64,000 nt of DNA from Dehalococcoidia bacterium (GCA_041653995.1 JBAZEK010000005.1:1-64000); one strand, 5' to 3'. Shown: positions 23,000 through 31,182, counted from the first letter of the stretch. Made by a program: numbers and translations. The notes: a model not told the origin generated them from the sequence alone.

Positions 23000-24341
23000 C
23001 GCCGGTGGCCACGCGGGGCCGGCTATTCTCGCTGGCTTTGAGCATGAGGGCGAGACTCATTAAATAATCGTCGTGGCCCTCAAGGGGATCGACGTAAAAA
23101 TTAATAGTCTGGTTGGGGCGGTAGTGGCTGCGGGCCTTTTCCATCTCAAGCATGAACTCGGCGAACTCACGGCTGCCGTCGCCGGCGTAGCACTGGACAC
23201 GTCCCGAATTCACGAAGGCGATCAAATCGAAGCCGAGCTGCGACTTGGTGTGCTGAGTGAACTTGAAAGGCACAACGCGGGATCCGCAGGACTTTTGCAG
23301 GAAGGAGGCAAGCGGCTCGCCGATGCCGGTGGCGTCGCAGAGGACGCGGCTGCAATTCCACTTGTTGCGGACCAGCTCCACGATCTGGGGGTGGAGCTCG
23401 TGGTGCGGGGTGCCTATCCAGGCATAGTGATCGACGATTTTGACCGACGGCTCACGTCCGCCGTCAAAAGACACGGCGCCGATGGTGATGACGGTGGCGT
23501 CGCGCTGCGGCCGGGTGAGCACCAGGCCGTCGAGCTGCTCGTCCTGTCCGGCGTAGTCGATGCCGGCGACATAGATTGCGCCGTTAACGCGCGACCGCTG
23601 GCGGGAATGAGTGCCCGTAAGCTGAGCGAGCTGTACGCGGTTGAACAGGCGGCCGCTGGCGGGGAGGGGCATCAGGCGGTACTGCGTGCGGAAGAGAGGA
23701 TGGTCCTCGCCCAGGCGGTGCCGTTCCGACTCAACAAAGGTGGCGTAGCCGGGATTGCAGGCCGCGACCGTCTCCCAGGGGAAGCGGAAATGGCGCTTCA
23801 CGCCGTCCTCTTTCTCAAGGTCAAGGTTGTGCTGCTTGGTCTGCTCGAGGAGGGTGCCGTCGTCCCAGGTGGTGCCGTAATGCACCGTGGTGGCATTGGT
23901 GGAGCTGGCCATGGGGCGGAACTCCTTGGAATACTTGTCCTGGTTGATATCCTGAGACTCGTCCACCTCAAGCAGAAGGTCGGAGGTATGGCCGACAACG
24001 TTGGAGCTTTCATCGGCGGAGAGGAACACCTGGCGGGCGCATCCGAGCCGCATGATATAACCGTACTCGGCCTGCCACATGCCGTCATATCCGAACTCAT
24101 CGAGGCGGTCTTTCAGCCTGTTCATGCTGATCAAGGTCTGCGGCTTGAAGGTGGGCGAGCACTTGATGGAAGTGCCGCCCTTAGCTATGAACATCGTCAA
24201 CAAAAGAACCTCAATATGCGCCGAAAGCTCATTCTTGCCGCCCTGCCGGGCGATCTCAACCGAAAACGTCAAACCTTTGCCGTGCAAGATACTGTCGAAG
24301 ACGGCCCTGGCCACTTCCTGCTGGTAAGGGCGCAACTCCAT
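22983..24341 (-). CDS. Terminase large subunit
   Basis: A 452-aa packaging motor. The ATPase domain has a Walker A-like ARQGGKNE at residues 31-38 and Walker B LLLEVDES ending at 129, then GTTWDDGTLLEQ (coupling motif region). The nuclease domain has the acidic triad in GIDYAG near 265, LCDATGIGEP near 336 and GHDDYLMSLAL near 430. Both domains are complete, so the gene appears intact. It follows the small terminase gene by two bases and overlaps the portal gene. Confidence 0.9.
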   Translation of the reverse strand: MELRPYQQEVARAVFDSILHGKGLTFSVEIARQGGKNELSAHIEVLLLTMFIAKGGTSIKCSPTFKPQTLISMNRLKDRLDEFGYDGMWQAEYGYIMRLGCARQVFLSADESSNVVGHTSDLLLEVDESQDINQDKYSKEFRPMASSTNATTVHYGTTWDDGTLLEQTKQHNLDLEKEDGVKRHFRFPWETVAACNPGYATFVESERHRLGEDHPLFRTQYRLMPLPASGRLFNRVQLAQLTGTHSRQRSRVNGAIYVAGIDYAGQDEQLDGLVLTRPQRDATVITIGAVSFDGGREPSVKIVDHYAWIGTPHHELHPQIVELVRNKWNCSRVLCDATGIGEPLASFLQKSCGSRVVPFKFTQHTKSQLGFDLIAFVNSGRVQCYAGDGSREFAEFMLEMEKARSHYRPNQTINFYVDPLEGHDDYLMSLALMLKASENSRPRVATGGVRAD

Positions 24342-24343
24342 GG

Positions 24344-24691
24344 CTACTGAATAAAGGCCTTTATTCCCAGGGGGACGGCGATATCGGTAAGCACCTTAGA
24401 GATGGCATCCTTTAACGACCTGTTACCCCCCGAGCTGATATGAAACTTGGTGCGAACCATGCGGGTGATGGTAGCGGCGGCGAGCATCTGGAGGTCGATG
24501 CGCTCGGGATGCTCGTCCATGAGAGCGAGAAGCTTGACGCGCAGGATAGCGATCTCCTCATCTAAACCTTCAATCTCCCTTGCTTCGTCAAGCTGCAGTT
24601 TCTGGGCTTCGTCAAGAACCCGGCTGTAGAACCCGTGCTTCCGGGCGTTCTGGTTGCCCCTGGGCGCACCTCTCTGCTTCTTTTCTATCAT
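24344..24691 (-). CDS. Terminase small subunit-like protein
   Basis: A 115-aa protein beginning MIEKKQRGAPRGNQNARKHGFYSR. The GAPRGNQNARKHGFYS signature marks many phage small terminases or related DNA-binding proteins. A helical middle (EIEGLDEEIAILRVKLLALMD) and a second helical part (LQMLAAATITRMVRTKF) follow, as expected for the oligomerisation domain. It lies two bases before the large subunit gene. Confidence 0.8.
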   Translation of the reverse strand: MIEKKQRGAPRGNQNARKHGFYSRVLDEAQKLQLDEAREIEGLDEEIAILRVKLLALMDEHPERIDLQMLAAATITRMVRTKFHISSGGNRSLKDAISKVLTDIAVPLGIKAFIQ

Positions 24692-24776
24692 GAATCACTT
24701 TGAGCATACCGTAGACGATTGTCTTAGCCGCCAGCTCGTAGTTACCTTTCCTGAGCGCTTTTTCGAGTAAAGACAT
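24612..24776 (-). CDS. 54-aa phage protein overlapping the terminase start
   Basis: A short frame from ATG 24776 to TGA 24612, overlapping the small terminase gene in another frame. The first 28 residues, MSLLEKALRKGNYELAAKTI and VYGMLKVI, form a leucine/alanine helix of a kind that recurs next to phage terminase genes. The C-terminal half is low-complexity (QGQPERPEARVLQPGS) because it shares DNA with the terminase. No strong ribosome binding site. Moderately supported. Confidence 0.45.
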   Translation of the reverse strand: MSLLEKALRKGNYELAAKTIVYGMLKVIHDRKEAERCAQGQPERPEARVLQPGS

Positions 24777-24839
24777 AGCCGTTGGATATCATGATAGTAC
24801 ACATGCGTTGATTAAAAAAGAGGGTTTTGTCAGGGTCTG

Positions 24840-24868
24840 TTGACAAATACCTACCATGAATCTATCCT
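24840..24868 (+). promoter_or_regulatory. Sigma70 promoter of the 736-aa gene
   Basis: Consensus TTGACA at 24840-24845, 17 bases, then TATCCT at 24863-24868. It lies 100 bases upstream of the ATG and points away from the virion operon, so this gene can be expressed in the lysogen. Confidence 0.7.
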
Positions 24869-24968
24869 GTACGACAGATCCTACTCCAATATGCGAACTC
24901 GGGAAGCGGGGGTAAACGGATGACGGAAGCATAACCGGCTAGTAATCAATATTTTTGGGGGGAGGACA

Positions 24969-27179
24969 ATGGCTATATTTGATAAGCTTTTCATAAAGAG
25001 CAAAGCGAAAACCACACCATTTATGAACGTAGAACATGACCACGAAAAAAATATATGGATCCCAATCTTAACCACTCAAAGAGAAATAATTCCGCGACAT
25101 GATGCGATGTTATCCTTCAACGCATTGGGGGACCTTGCAATATTTGTTTTGCCGACACTGCAACTTCGCACGGTGCAAGGAACTTTTTTTCAGAAAACAA
25201 GTGAAAGCTCCCTTGTAGCAATATGCCGAATGATTCAAGGAAAAATAGATAATACATATATTGCACCATTTGCGTGTAGTGACGCACAGGAACAACATAT
25301 CCAAAATATATTTCGTAAACATATGCACGGCAATATGTTTGATAAACATCTATCCGGCGAATTAGGATCAGCCAGTTGGAGAAAATTCGTAGTCAAACTG
25401 ATAACGGATAATCTGAACAATATTGAAGAACCATCAATTAAGACAGAACTGAAAAGAGTCTTCTCAACTATTAATCCTTCTGTATCGGACATCACGACAA
25501 CATTATTTAGCAATAGCGCAGATCAGGTGCCTGTATATGTATATACGAGCGAACAAAACGATATCATCCTAGATAAAGAATTAATGAGACGAGAAATAAT
25601 AATCAGAAGGATGATTGCTGAGGAACGAAATACTGATTTGGTAAAAACAGGGATGGTAAAACAATGGGACAATGACCCAGCCCTGATAGAAGTAATCTCG
25701 CGTGCGGAAGCTGAATTAACTCTGAAATTCGAGCCTTTCTGGAAAAATGCATCGAAACTGATGCTTGACCGTCAAAAATTTGATTGCCACCCGGACACTC
25801 CACCATATATGTTTGTGCGACCAGAAGGAGCAGATGAGTGGAATTTGATTAGTCAACAAGAACAACAAGTATCTGGGTGTGTCATCAAATTGTGGAACGG
25901 TACTGATAGCTTTATGATAATTTTCAACATTGGCGAACAATCCGGTTGGTTGACAGAAGAATGCGTGAAGTCACCTGGAATAATAATATTCAATGATAAT
26001 TATGGCATTAACACAATGCCGACCTATCTATTTATCGTATCAATAAGCTCTTTTGACGAACAAAATAATAAACAAGGAAGACCAATTATCCTGGACGATC
26101 TACCTGCGTCAGCGATTCCAAAAATAAATTTGAGAAATCTATCTGCCGAAACGCCTGAATTTTGGTGGAGTAAAGATGATAACGCATTAAAAGTCTTGTG
26201 GTTAGCCTGTCAAAATCTTTGTTCCCATACTGACTTAAATAGCAATACCGTAATTATAAGCGTAACAACCATAGCTAATACAGCACTTCTTTCAATAACA
26301 ACGAACGTCAAATACGACATTGGCGCACCAAACGGATTTCTAATAGTAAAAGATGAGACAGAAATTAATGCAATACCTGTATATCCAAAAAATTATATCG
26401 AATTGCAAAAAGACGGCAGGGCTACATATAAAGAGTCCATGTTCATTAAAAACTATACCATTACGAATGATGGGCGAAGAAAACATTTCCCCGGTGCACT
26501 AAAACAGATATTTGGATCTGTCTATTCAGCGGCTTTGCAAGGAGTCCCTGAGACAATATACGCAACAAAAAATGCAGTTGAGGCCATGAGGCAGAATAAC
26601 TTTATCAACGACAGATTCAATCTGGCACTTGGATTACGGAAGTTGCCTGCTAGGGCAAGTAACTCGAATGATTATGGAATTCTTACTTTTGTGGATGGCA
26701 CTATAGAGATAATAGGAGTTGTAATGGAAACCGAAATAACCAACGCCAAAGAAGCAATGGATCAACTATTCGACCTCAAGGCCCCACCGATGCTTGACTA
26801 CGAAATGCGGACCGTACCAATAAACGAGTATTGGCAATCCGACAAAAATGAAAAGGGAAAAATGAAGGAATTACCCTGGTCAGCAGTAATACCGGATAGA
26901 AAAGCCAATGATATATATTTATGCCATAAAAAAATAGGAGGCCAATTTCACATAGGCATACTAATCAATAAAAATGAGCCTGTATTGGTGAACATAGAAA
27001 TGGACGAGAAAGCATGCAGCCAAATTGCAGGTGTAATTAGGGATATATGTAGAGACTATTTAAGTACAAATCCATTGCCTGAAAATTATGTTCATATATT
27101 GAATGAATTAATACAGAACATTAGATACAATAATAAGGGGCAGAAACCCGGAAAATCAGGCAAACTACTGCATATATAA
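24969..27179 (+). CDS. 736-aa orphan cargo protein
   Basis: A large AT-rich gene on the strand opposite to the phage operons, with its own consensus promoter and GGGGGGAGGA before the ATG. I recognise no domain. The N-terminus (MAIFDKLFIKSKAKTTPF) is basic. There is no signal peptide and no obvious membrane span, nucleotide-binding loop or nuclease motif. Cysteines are few. Internal features include WWSKDDNALKVLWLACQNL and a C-terminal AGVIRDICRDYLSTNPLPEN. Size, position between packaging and replication modules, orientation and base composition all mark it as a moron; such genes are often defence or lysogenic-conversion factors. No function can be assigned. Confidence 0.7.
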   Translation: MAIFDKLFIKSKAKTTPFMNVEHDHEKNIWIPILTTQREIIPRHDAMLSFNALGDLAIFVLPTLQLRTVQGTFFQKTSESSLVAICRMIQGKIDNTYIAPFACSDAQEQHIQNIFRKHMHGNMFDKHLSGELGSASWRKFVVKLITDNLNNIEEPSIKTELKRVFSTINPSVSDITTTLFSNSADQVPVYVYTSEQNDIILDKELMRREIIIRRMIAEERNTDLVKTGMVKQWDNDPALIEVISRAEAELTLKFEPFWKNASKLMLDRQKFDCHPDTPPYMFVRPEGADEWNLISQQEQQVSGCVIKLWNGTDSFMIIFNIGEQSGWLTEECVKSPGIIIFNDNYGINTMPTYLFIVSISSFDEQNNKQGRPIILDDLPASAIPKINLRNLSAETPEFWWSKDDNALKVLWLACQNLCSHTDLNSNTVIISVTTIANTALLSITTNVKYDIGAPNGFLIVKDETEINAIPVYPKNYIELQKDGRATYKESMFIKNYTITNDGRRKHFPGALKQIFGSVYSAALQGVPETIYATKNAVEAMRQNNFINDRFNLALGLRKLPARASNSNDYGILTFVDGTIEIIGVVMETEITNAKEAMDQLFDLKAPPMLDYEMRTVPINEYWQSDKNEKGKMKELPWSAVIPDRKANDIYLCHKKIGGQFHIGILINKNEPVLVNIEMDEKACSQIAGVIRDICRDYLSTNPLPENYVHILNELIQNIRYNNKGQKPGKSGKLLHI

Positions 27180-27212
27180 ATTCACATGTTTTAATAGCAT
27201 TATGTAATGTGG

Positions 27213-27247
27213 TATAATAAAAGCAAGGTAACAAATGCCTTTGTTAC
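27213..27247 (+). promoter_or_regulatory. Promoter -10 and 5' hairpin of a mini-gene locus
   Basis: TATAAT at 27213-27218 (no clear -35) is followed by a perfect hairpin, GTAACAAA (27228-27235), TGCC, TTTGTTAC (27240-27247), which would stand at the 5' end of the transcript. TACAC and GTGTA just before the ribosome binding site form a second small hairpin. Confidence 0.5.
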
Positions 27248-27275
27248 TATACACAGTCTAGTGTAAAGGAGTGAA

Positions 27276-27344
27276 ATGTATAAATTAAATGATGATCTTT
27301 CAAATAATCGTATCACTAGCATTAGTAATTCTGGAGATTATTAA
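27276..27344 (+). CDS. 22-aa leader frame overlapping a toxin-like peptide
   Basis: AAAGGAG at 27265-27271 is well placed for the ATG at 27276. The product, MYKLNDDLSNN and RITSISNSGDY, is polar and probably unimportant in itself. The frame overlaps the start of the hydrophobic 28-aa peptide, which lacks its own ribosome binding site, so it may couple translation, as mok does for hok. Confidence 0.4.
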   Translation: MYKLNDDLSNNRITSISNSGDY

Positions 27345-27375
27345 CATTCTGCTTAGATATTACAAAATAATTTAG
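27289..27375 (+). CDS. 28-aa hydrophobic peptide resembling type I toxins
   Basis: The product begins MMIFQIIVSLALVILE and ends with LLRYYKII: one membrane span and a short basic-aromatic tail, the build of small holin-like or Fst/TxpA-type toxins. The gene lies inside a compact unit with a promoter -10 box, a 5' hairpin, an overlapping leader frame with a strong ribosome binding site, and a perfect terminator hairpin. I see no antisense promoter that I can defend, so the toxin reading is an inference from form alone. Confidence 0.45.
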   Translation: MMIFQIIVSLALVILEIINILLRYYKII

Positions 27376-27396
27376 TCTTTAACAATAATCTCGTCC

Positions 27397-27440
27397 ATAA
27401 TAGTGGCTATCATTAGCAATGATAGCCACTATTATTTTTA
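27397..27440 (+). terminator. Perfect 18-bp hairpin terminator
   Basis: ATAATAGTGGCTATCATT (27397-27414), loop AGC, exact inverse at 27418-27435, then TTTTTA. A strong plus-strand terminator for the mini-gene; the U-tract side agrees with that direction. Confidence 0.75.
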
Positions 27441-27484
27441 AATCAACCATTGGCGATAAATAAATTGAGAGATGCCATCCAATT

Positions 27485-27618
27485 CGTCACACTTGTCACA
27501 CTCGTCACCCCCAGATACGAAATAAGGAGTGACGAGTCGGGTGACAAGGTAAAAGGCCAGAACAACCTGTCACCCCATTTATGTAGCCAAGGGTGACAAG
27601 GGTGACGAGGGTGACAAG
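27485..27618. repeat. GTGAC iterons, candidate replication origin
   Basis: The word GTGAC(A/G)AG or its inverse occurs about eight times. Three tandem 9-bp units (27591-27618) lie in the end of the replication ATPase gene and encode its SP-rich tail. The left group CTTGTCACACTCGTCACCC (27492-27510) is the inverse of 27600-27618 with one mismatch. An AT-rich stretch (27180-27480) adjoins. The position beside a replication ATPase fits an origin or the binding sites of a replication or repressor protein. Confidence 0.55.
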
Positions 27619-28937
27619 TTGTCCGGGGATACGGAAGAGGGTGGGGATATACCGTATTGAACAGCTAAACGAATCGCTATCTCCTCATCCCAGATAACTA
27701 TATGGCGGCCGTCCTTGGGTATGCGCCTTTTAACGAAACCGAGGCGTTTGGCGATCAGGCCGGATTTGATGGCCGACATTTCAGCGTCATCGTCAAGCTC
27801 TTTTACGCGCTGGGAAACTGCTGATCCGGTCAATACAGCACCCTCTTCGTGCAACTGGATGATGGCGGCCAGGACCCGGCCGTCGCCGCTTTCACGGCGC
27901 CGTGAATAAATAGACTCCTGCTGACCACGGATGAAAGAGGTAAGCATATCGGACAAATATGGATCGCTGCCCGCCAAGACCTTGAGCGGGATGAGGATCT
28001 CCTGGAGGCGGGGCTGGAGGCCAGGCTCCAGCATATCGTTGGAGAAATCGCAGCCTTTGAGCTTGAATAGATTATGTAAACGAAAGGTAAGCAATTTAGA
28101 GCGGAGGCCGTCGATCTCATCCTGGAAGGAAGGGGGAAGCACGCGGGGGATATCGCGGCGGGTAAGGGTGAGCATAGAAGCGGTCAGGCAACGGCTTTCG
28201 AGCGCTTCATCGGCGAAGCGGAAGCGGGTGGCGATGAGCTTGGGACCGAAGACCTGGTAGCCGCGGGGTCGCCATGCACCGTTGGATTTATCGGACCGCA
28301 GGACCGGGAAGCCCGGGCGATAGCCGTTGTTGAGGATCTTGACCATATCCGTCCAATGAGAGGAGTCTTTGAAGTCCGCCTCGTCCAGCACCAGGGTGCC
28401 GCGGTACTGGTCGAGGATGCGGAAGATGGGTGACGGGGTTGCTGCGCCGGAGGCGAAGATGGGCCGGAAGCAGACGGAGCCGACTACCTGCAGGAAGCGG
28501 GTCTTGCCGGAGCCCCAATCGCCCAGCACGCGCAGGTAGGGAAGAGAGGGGGCGAACTCGTACACCCAGGACAACAGGACATACAGGGCGGAGATGTCAT
28601 CATAGGACAGGGGAAGCTCAAGGTACTTATTGATATAGGCTTTGATCTGCTGAAACAGCTCCTGCAGGTCGCAGTAGCGGGCAAAGTCGCTGGCAAAGTG
28701 TACTATGGAGCCGGCAAGAGAATCGGCGGGCGGGACGTGGACGAAATGCGGGGTGCGGTGCTCGCGGGTGGTGGATATGGCGCCCTTGCGCTTGATAATG
28801 AAGCAGCTGGAGCCGTCCTTGCGGACGACCAGCTCGCCGATGGTGTCGCCGCATATGAAGCCGGGGACAGGCGCGGAAGGCAATTTTTCGGCGACAGGTT
28901 TATCCCTGGTTGACTGCTTTTTCTGTTTTTTCGGCAT
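27579..28937 (-). CDS. Phage replication ATPase (helicase-like)
   Basis: A 452-aa protein starting MPKKQKKQ at the ATG at 28937, which has GAAGG upstream and lies 13 bases after the excisionase-like gene; a longer frame would overlap that gene. Walker A GDWGSGKT is at residues 139-146 and Walker B LVLDEAD at 182-188, followed by LNNGYRPGFPV and the sensor-like region KLIATRFRFADEALESRC. This layout matches phage and archaeal replication helicase or DUF3631-like ATPases. The C-terminal part has a winged-helix look (LHEEGAVLTGSAVSQRVKEL). It probably unwinds the element's origin. Confidence 0.7.
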   Translation of the reverse strand: MPKKQKKQSTRDKPVAEKLPSAPVPGFICGDTIGELVVRKDGSSCFIIKRKGAISTTREHRTPHFVHVPPADSLAGSIVHFASDFARYCDLQELFQQIKAYINKYLELPLSYDDISALYVLLSWVYEFAPSLPYLRVLGDWGSGKTRFLQVVGSVCFRPIFASGAATPSPIFRILDQYRGTLVLDEADFKDSSHWTDMVKILNNGYRPGFPVLRSDKSNGAWRPRGYQVFGPKLIATRFRFADEALESRCLTASMLTLTRRDIPRVLPPSFQDEIDGLRSKLLTFRLHNLFKLKGCDFSNDMLEPGLQPRLQEILIPLKVLAGSDPYLSDMLTSFIRGQQESIYSRRRESGDGRVLAAIIQLHEEGAVLTGSAVSQRVKELDDDAEMSAIKSGLIAKRLGFVKRRIPKDGRHIVIWDEEIAIRLAVQYGISPPSSVSPDNLSPSSPLSPLAT

Positions 28938-28950
28938 GCGGCGCCTTCGC

Positions 28951-29148
28951 TCATGCCGGCTGCGGCTTAGTGGACACCGGAACGCCTTCAAGCATGGTTT
29001 CAAAGGCCTTCACAGGCACAAGTAGCCGGTGGCCACAACGGATGATTGGCAGCTGGCCGTTGTTGGCCATCTGGTAAGCCAGGGCGCGGCTGACCCCAAG
29101 CATGACGCCGGCCTGCTCAACGGTGATAGTCCTTCTTTCAACGTTCAA
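28951..29148 (-). CDS. Excisionase-like HTH protein
   Basis: A 65-aa helix-turn-helix protein from a TTG at 29148 preceded by TAGGAG. It reads ITVEQAGVMLGVSRALAYQM, then NGQLPIIRCGHRLLVPVKAF: the MerR-like HTH_17 domain of phage excisionases. Divergent from the integrase gene across a 170-base promoter region. It may act in excision or as an early regulator. Confidence 0.75.
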   Translation of the reverse strand: MNVERRTITVEQAGVMLGVSRALAYQMANNGQLPIIRCGHRLLVPVKAFETMLEGVPVSTKPQPA

Positions 29149-29166
29149 TTAATGCTCCTATGCGTA

Positions 29167-29195
29167 TTGATTTATATTGGACTGTATATTATAAT
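29167..29195 (+). promoter_or_regulatory. Integrase promoter
   Basis: TTGATT at 29167-29172, 17 bases, TATAAT at 29190-29195. A TATAAT also reads on the minus strand at 29193-29188, so integrase and excisionase-operon promoters overlap face to face, which would link their expression. Confidence 0.6.
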
Positions 29196-29319
29196 CGTAC
29201 ATGTGTTCTAATTGTCCATATGGTTTTGTCAGGTCGCTGGGATTTACGTACTGTTCATTTTTAAAGCAGCTTCGAATTAATAAGGCCGGGGGCGATACAA
29301 ATCGTATAAGGGGTGAGTA

Positions 29320-30564
29320 ATGAGAGGTCATATCAAGCAAAGGTCAAAGGGGGCATGGAGCATCGTCATAGATATCGGAAAGGACCCGGCCACGGGGAAA
29401 AGGCGGCAGCAATGGTACACGGTGAAGGGGACGAAGAGGGAAGCGGAGAGCAAGATGCGGGAGCTTCTGGACAGCAAGGAAAAGGGCACCTTCGTGAAGC
29501 CGAACAAGCTAACGGTGGGTGATTGGCTGAACACCTGGCTGGAAGGATACGTGAAGACCAACTGCAGCCTGCGAACGTATGACGCTTATCAATCGATTGT
29601 GAAAAAACACCTTGCGCCGGGACTGGGGGAAATACCGCTCACCCAACTGAGGCCCCAGCAGATTCAGGATTATTACGCTGGGCTATATAAGGACGGCAAA
29701 GGCTTATCCGCAAGCTCGGTGCTGCATGTCCACCGCATCCTATTCCAGGCGCTTAAATACGGCATGAGGCAGGGTGTGCTGATGCAGAACGCGGCCGACC
29801 TGGCGGACCCGCCGCGCGTGAGGAAATCCGTGATGAGGACGCTCATACCGTCCGAGGTGGCCAGGCTTTTTGAATCAACCAAGGACAGCACGTGCTATCC
29901 TATATTCTTCACAGCCGTGAATACCGGGCTAAGGCAGGCGGAATTGCTGGGGCTGAGGTGGAGGGATATCGACCTGGAGCTGGCCTCGCTATCCGTAAAC
30001 CAGGTGCTTTATAAAAGGCGCGGCGTTTGCATATTCAAAGAGCCTAAAAGCGAGCACAGCCGGCGCCGCCTGGACCTCTCCCCGTCGCTGGCGCTTTACC
30101 TGCGCAAATACCGGGCGCAACGGGAAGCGGAATACATTTTGACCGGTGCGCCATTGTCGGACGACGACCTGGTATTCAGCAAAACGGACGGGACGCCCGT
30201 GGATCCGTCCACGCTGACGCACCAGCTGGGTAAGGCGCTGATAAAAGCCGGGCTGCCGCATGTGAGATTTCACGATCTGCGGCACTCGTTCGCCAGCCTG
30301 ATGCTTTTAGGCGGGGTCCACCCGAAGATAGTAAGCGAGATGCTGGGGCATGCCAGCGTGACACTGACCCTGGACACATACAGCCACGTGATAGGCGGAC
30401 TGCAGAAAGCGGCAATGCGCCGGCTGGACGACATGCTTCAGGCGGAGATACGGGAAAATGAATCCGTTAGCAAACCGTTAGCAAAAATGAGGGGTTTGAA
30501 TGGAGCCAGCGGTCAGAGTCGAACTGACGACCAGCTGTTTACGAAACAGCTGCTCTACCACTGA
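29320..30564 (+). CDS. int: Tyrosine integrase
   Basis: A 414-aa phage integrase. An AP2-like arm-binding domain lies at the N-terminus (MRGHIKQRSKGAWSIVIDIG), then the SAM-like core-binding domain (LTVGDWLNTWLEGYVKTNCS). The catalytic domain shows Arg in TGLRQAELLGLRW, Lys in EPKSEHSRRRL, HDLRHSFAS, LGHASVTLTL and the nucleophile in DTYSHV. AAGGGG precedes the ATG. The last 20 codons read into the tRNA-Thr gene, as expected for an integrase next to attachment site within a tRNA 3' end. Confidence 0.95.
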   Translation: MRGHIKQRSKGAWSIVIDIGKDPATGKRRQQWYTVKGTKREAESKMRELLDSKEKGTFVKPNKLTVGDWLNTWLEGYVKTNCSLRTYDAYQSIVKKHLAPGLGEIPLTQLRPQQIQDYYAGLYKDGKGLSASSVLHVHRILFQALKYGMRQGVLMQNAADLADPPRVRKSVMRTLIPSEVARLFESTKDSTCYPIFFTAVNTGLRQAELLGLRWRDIDLELASLSVNQVLYKRRGVCIFKEPKSEHSRRRLDLSPSLALYLRKYRAQREAEYILTGAPLSDDDLVFSKTDGTPVDPSTLTHQLGKALIKAGLPHVRFHDLRHSFASLMLLGGVHPKIVSEMLGHASVTLTLDTYSHVIGGLQKAAMRRLDDMLQAEIRENESVSKPLAKMRGLNGASGQSRTDDQLFTKQLLYH

Positions 30565-30575
30565 GCTACGCTGGC
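30501..30575 (-). tRNA. tRNA-Thr (anticodon CGU), integration site
   Basis: Folds as a complete cloverleaf: acceptor GCCAGCG/CGCTGGC, D-arm GCTC/GAGC, anticodon arm GCTGT-TTCGTAA-ACAGC with anticodon CGT, T-arm GTCAG-TTCGACT-CTGAC, discriminator T and encoded CCA. The 3' end points into the prophage and is overlapped by the integrase gene, so it should contain one attachment site. Confidence 0.95.
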
Positions 30576-30630
30576 ACGGAGCATAGTATACAGCGCAAAG
30601 ACGATTGCGGGCAAGATCACCGCAAATGTA

Positions 30631-31182
30631 TCATCTGTTCGCATCTTTCATGATATATCTGAACGTGCAGTGCTCGGCCTGTCCCACGTGGTGGCGATCG
30701 TGCAGCACCAGCTTGACGTCCGGATTATAGCCGTCCAGAATTGCGTAGTCGGCATACTTGCAATAGATCTTGCTGTACTCCCTTACGCCGAGCTCCCTCG
30801 AGCCGTTCCAGAATGTGCACTCGCCGGCTTTGACCACCAGGTCATCGTTGTCCAGGTCGGGGTGCGGGTCGAAATTGGAGCTATCGATATCGCTGTATAT
30901 CAGCCAGTTCTTGAGCGTGAGCGGCTGCCCCTGGTCTTTAACTATGGTTGCTATACGCCTTCCCCTGGCCCTGCCGAAATCATCTATGGCCTTTTTCAGC
31001 AGCGCCTCGCCCTTCTCCTGGCCGAGCTCCTGTATCACGGCCCTGGCTACGAATCCGAAAAGCGCCCCGCCCAATCCAAATCCCGGTATCAGGTACTTGG
31101 CCGCCGCGGCCTTCTTATCCAGCACGTCGGCCATGTAGTCCCAATCGAATCCCTGCTTCCTTTCACGTTCAAGATCGCCCAT
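30631..31182 (-). CDS. ATC hydrolase-like protein
   Basis: A 183-aa soluble protein. It matches the layout of the L-2-amino-thiazoline-4-carboxylic acid hydrolase-like family: helical N-terminal half, a DFGRARGRRIATIVKDQG stretch, and the C-terminal part with CTFWNG, REYSKIYCKYADYAILDGYN, LHDRHHVGQAEHCTFRY. Members are widespread in anaerobes and most have no proven substrate. It is the first host gene beyond the tRNA and stands alone on its strand. Confidence 0.65.
   Translation of the reverse strand: MGDLERERKQGFDWDYMADVLDKKAAAAKYLIPGFGLGGALFGFVARAVIQELGQEKGEALLKKAIDDFGRARGRRIATIVKDQGQPLTLKNWLIYSDIDSSNFDPHPDLDNDDLVVKAGECTFWNGSRELGVREYSKIYCKYADYAILDGYNPDVKLVLHDRHHVGQAEHCTFRYIMKDANR

Noticed and set aside
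27485..27618. GTGAC repeats considered as a CRISPR array
   Set aside because: Units are only 8-9 bases, occur in both directions, are not separated by regular spacers and partly encode the end of a protein.
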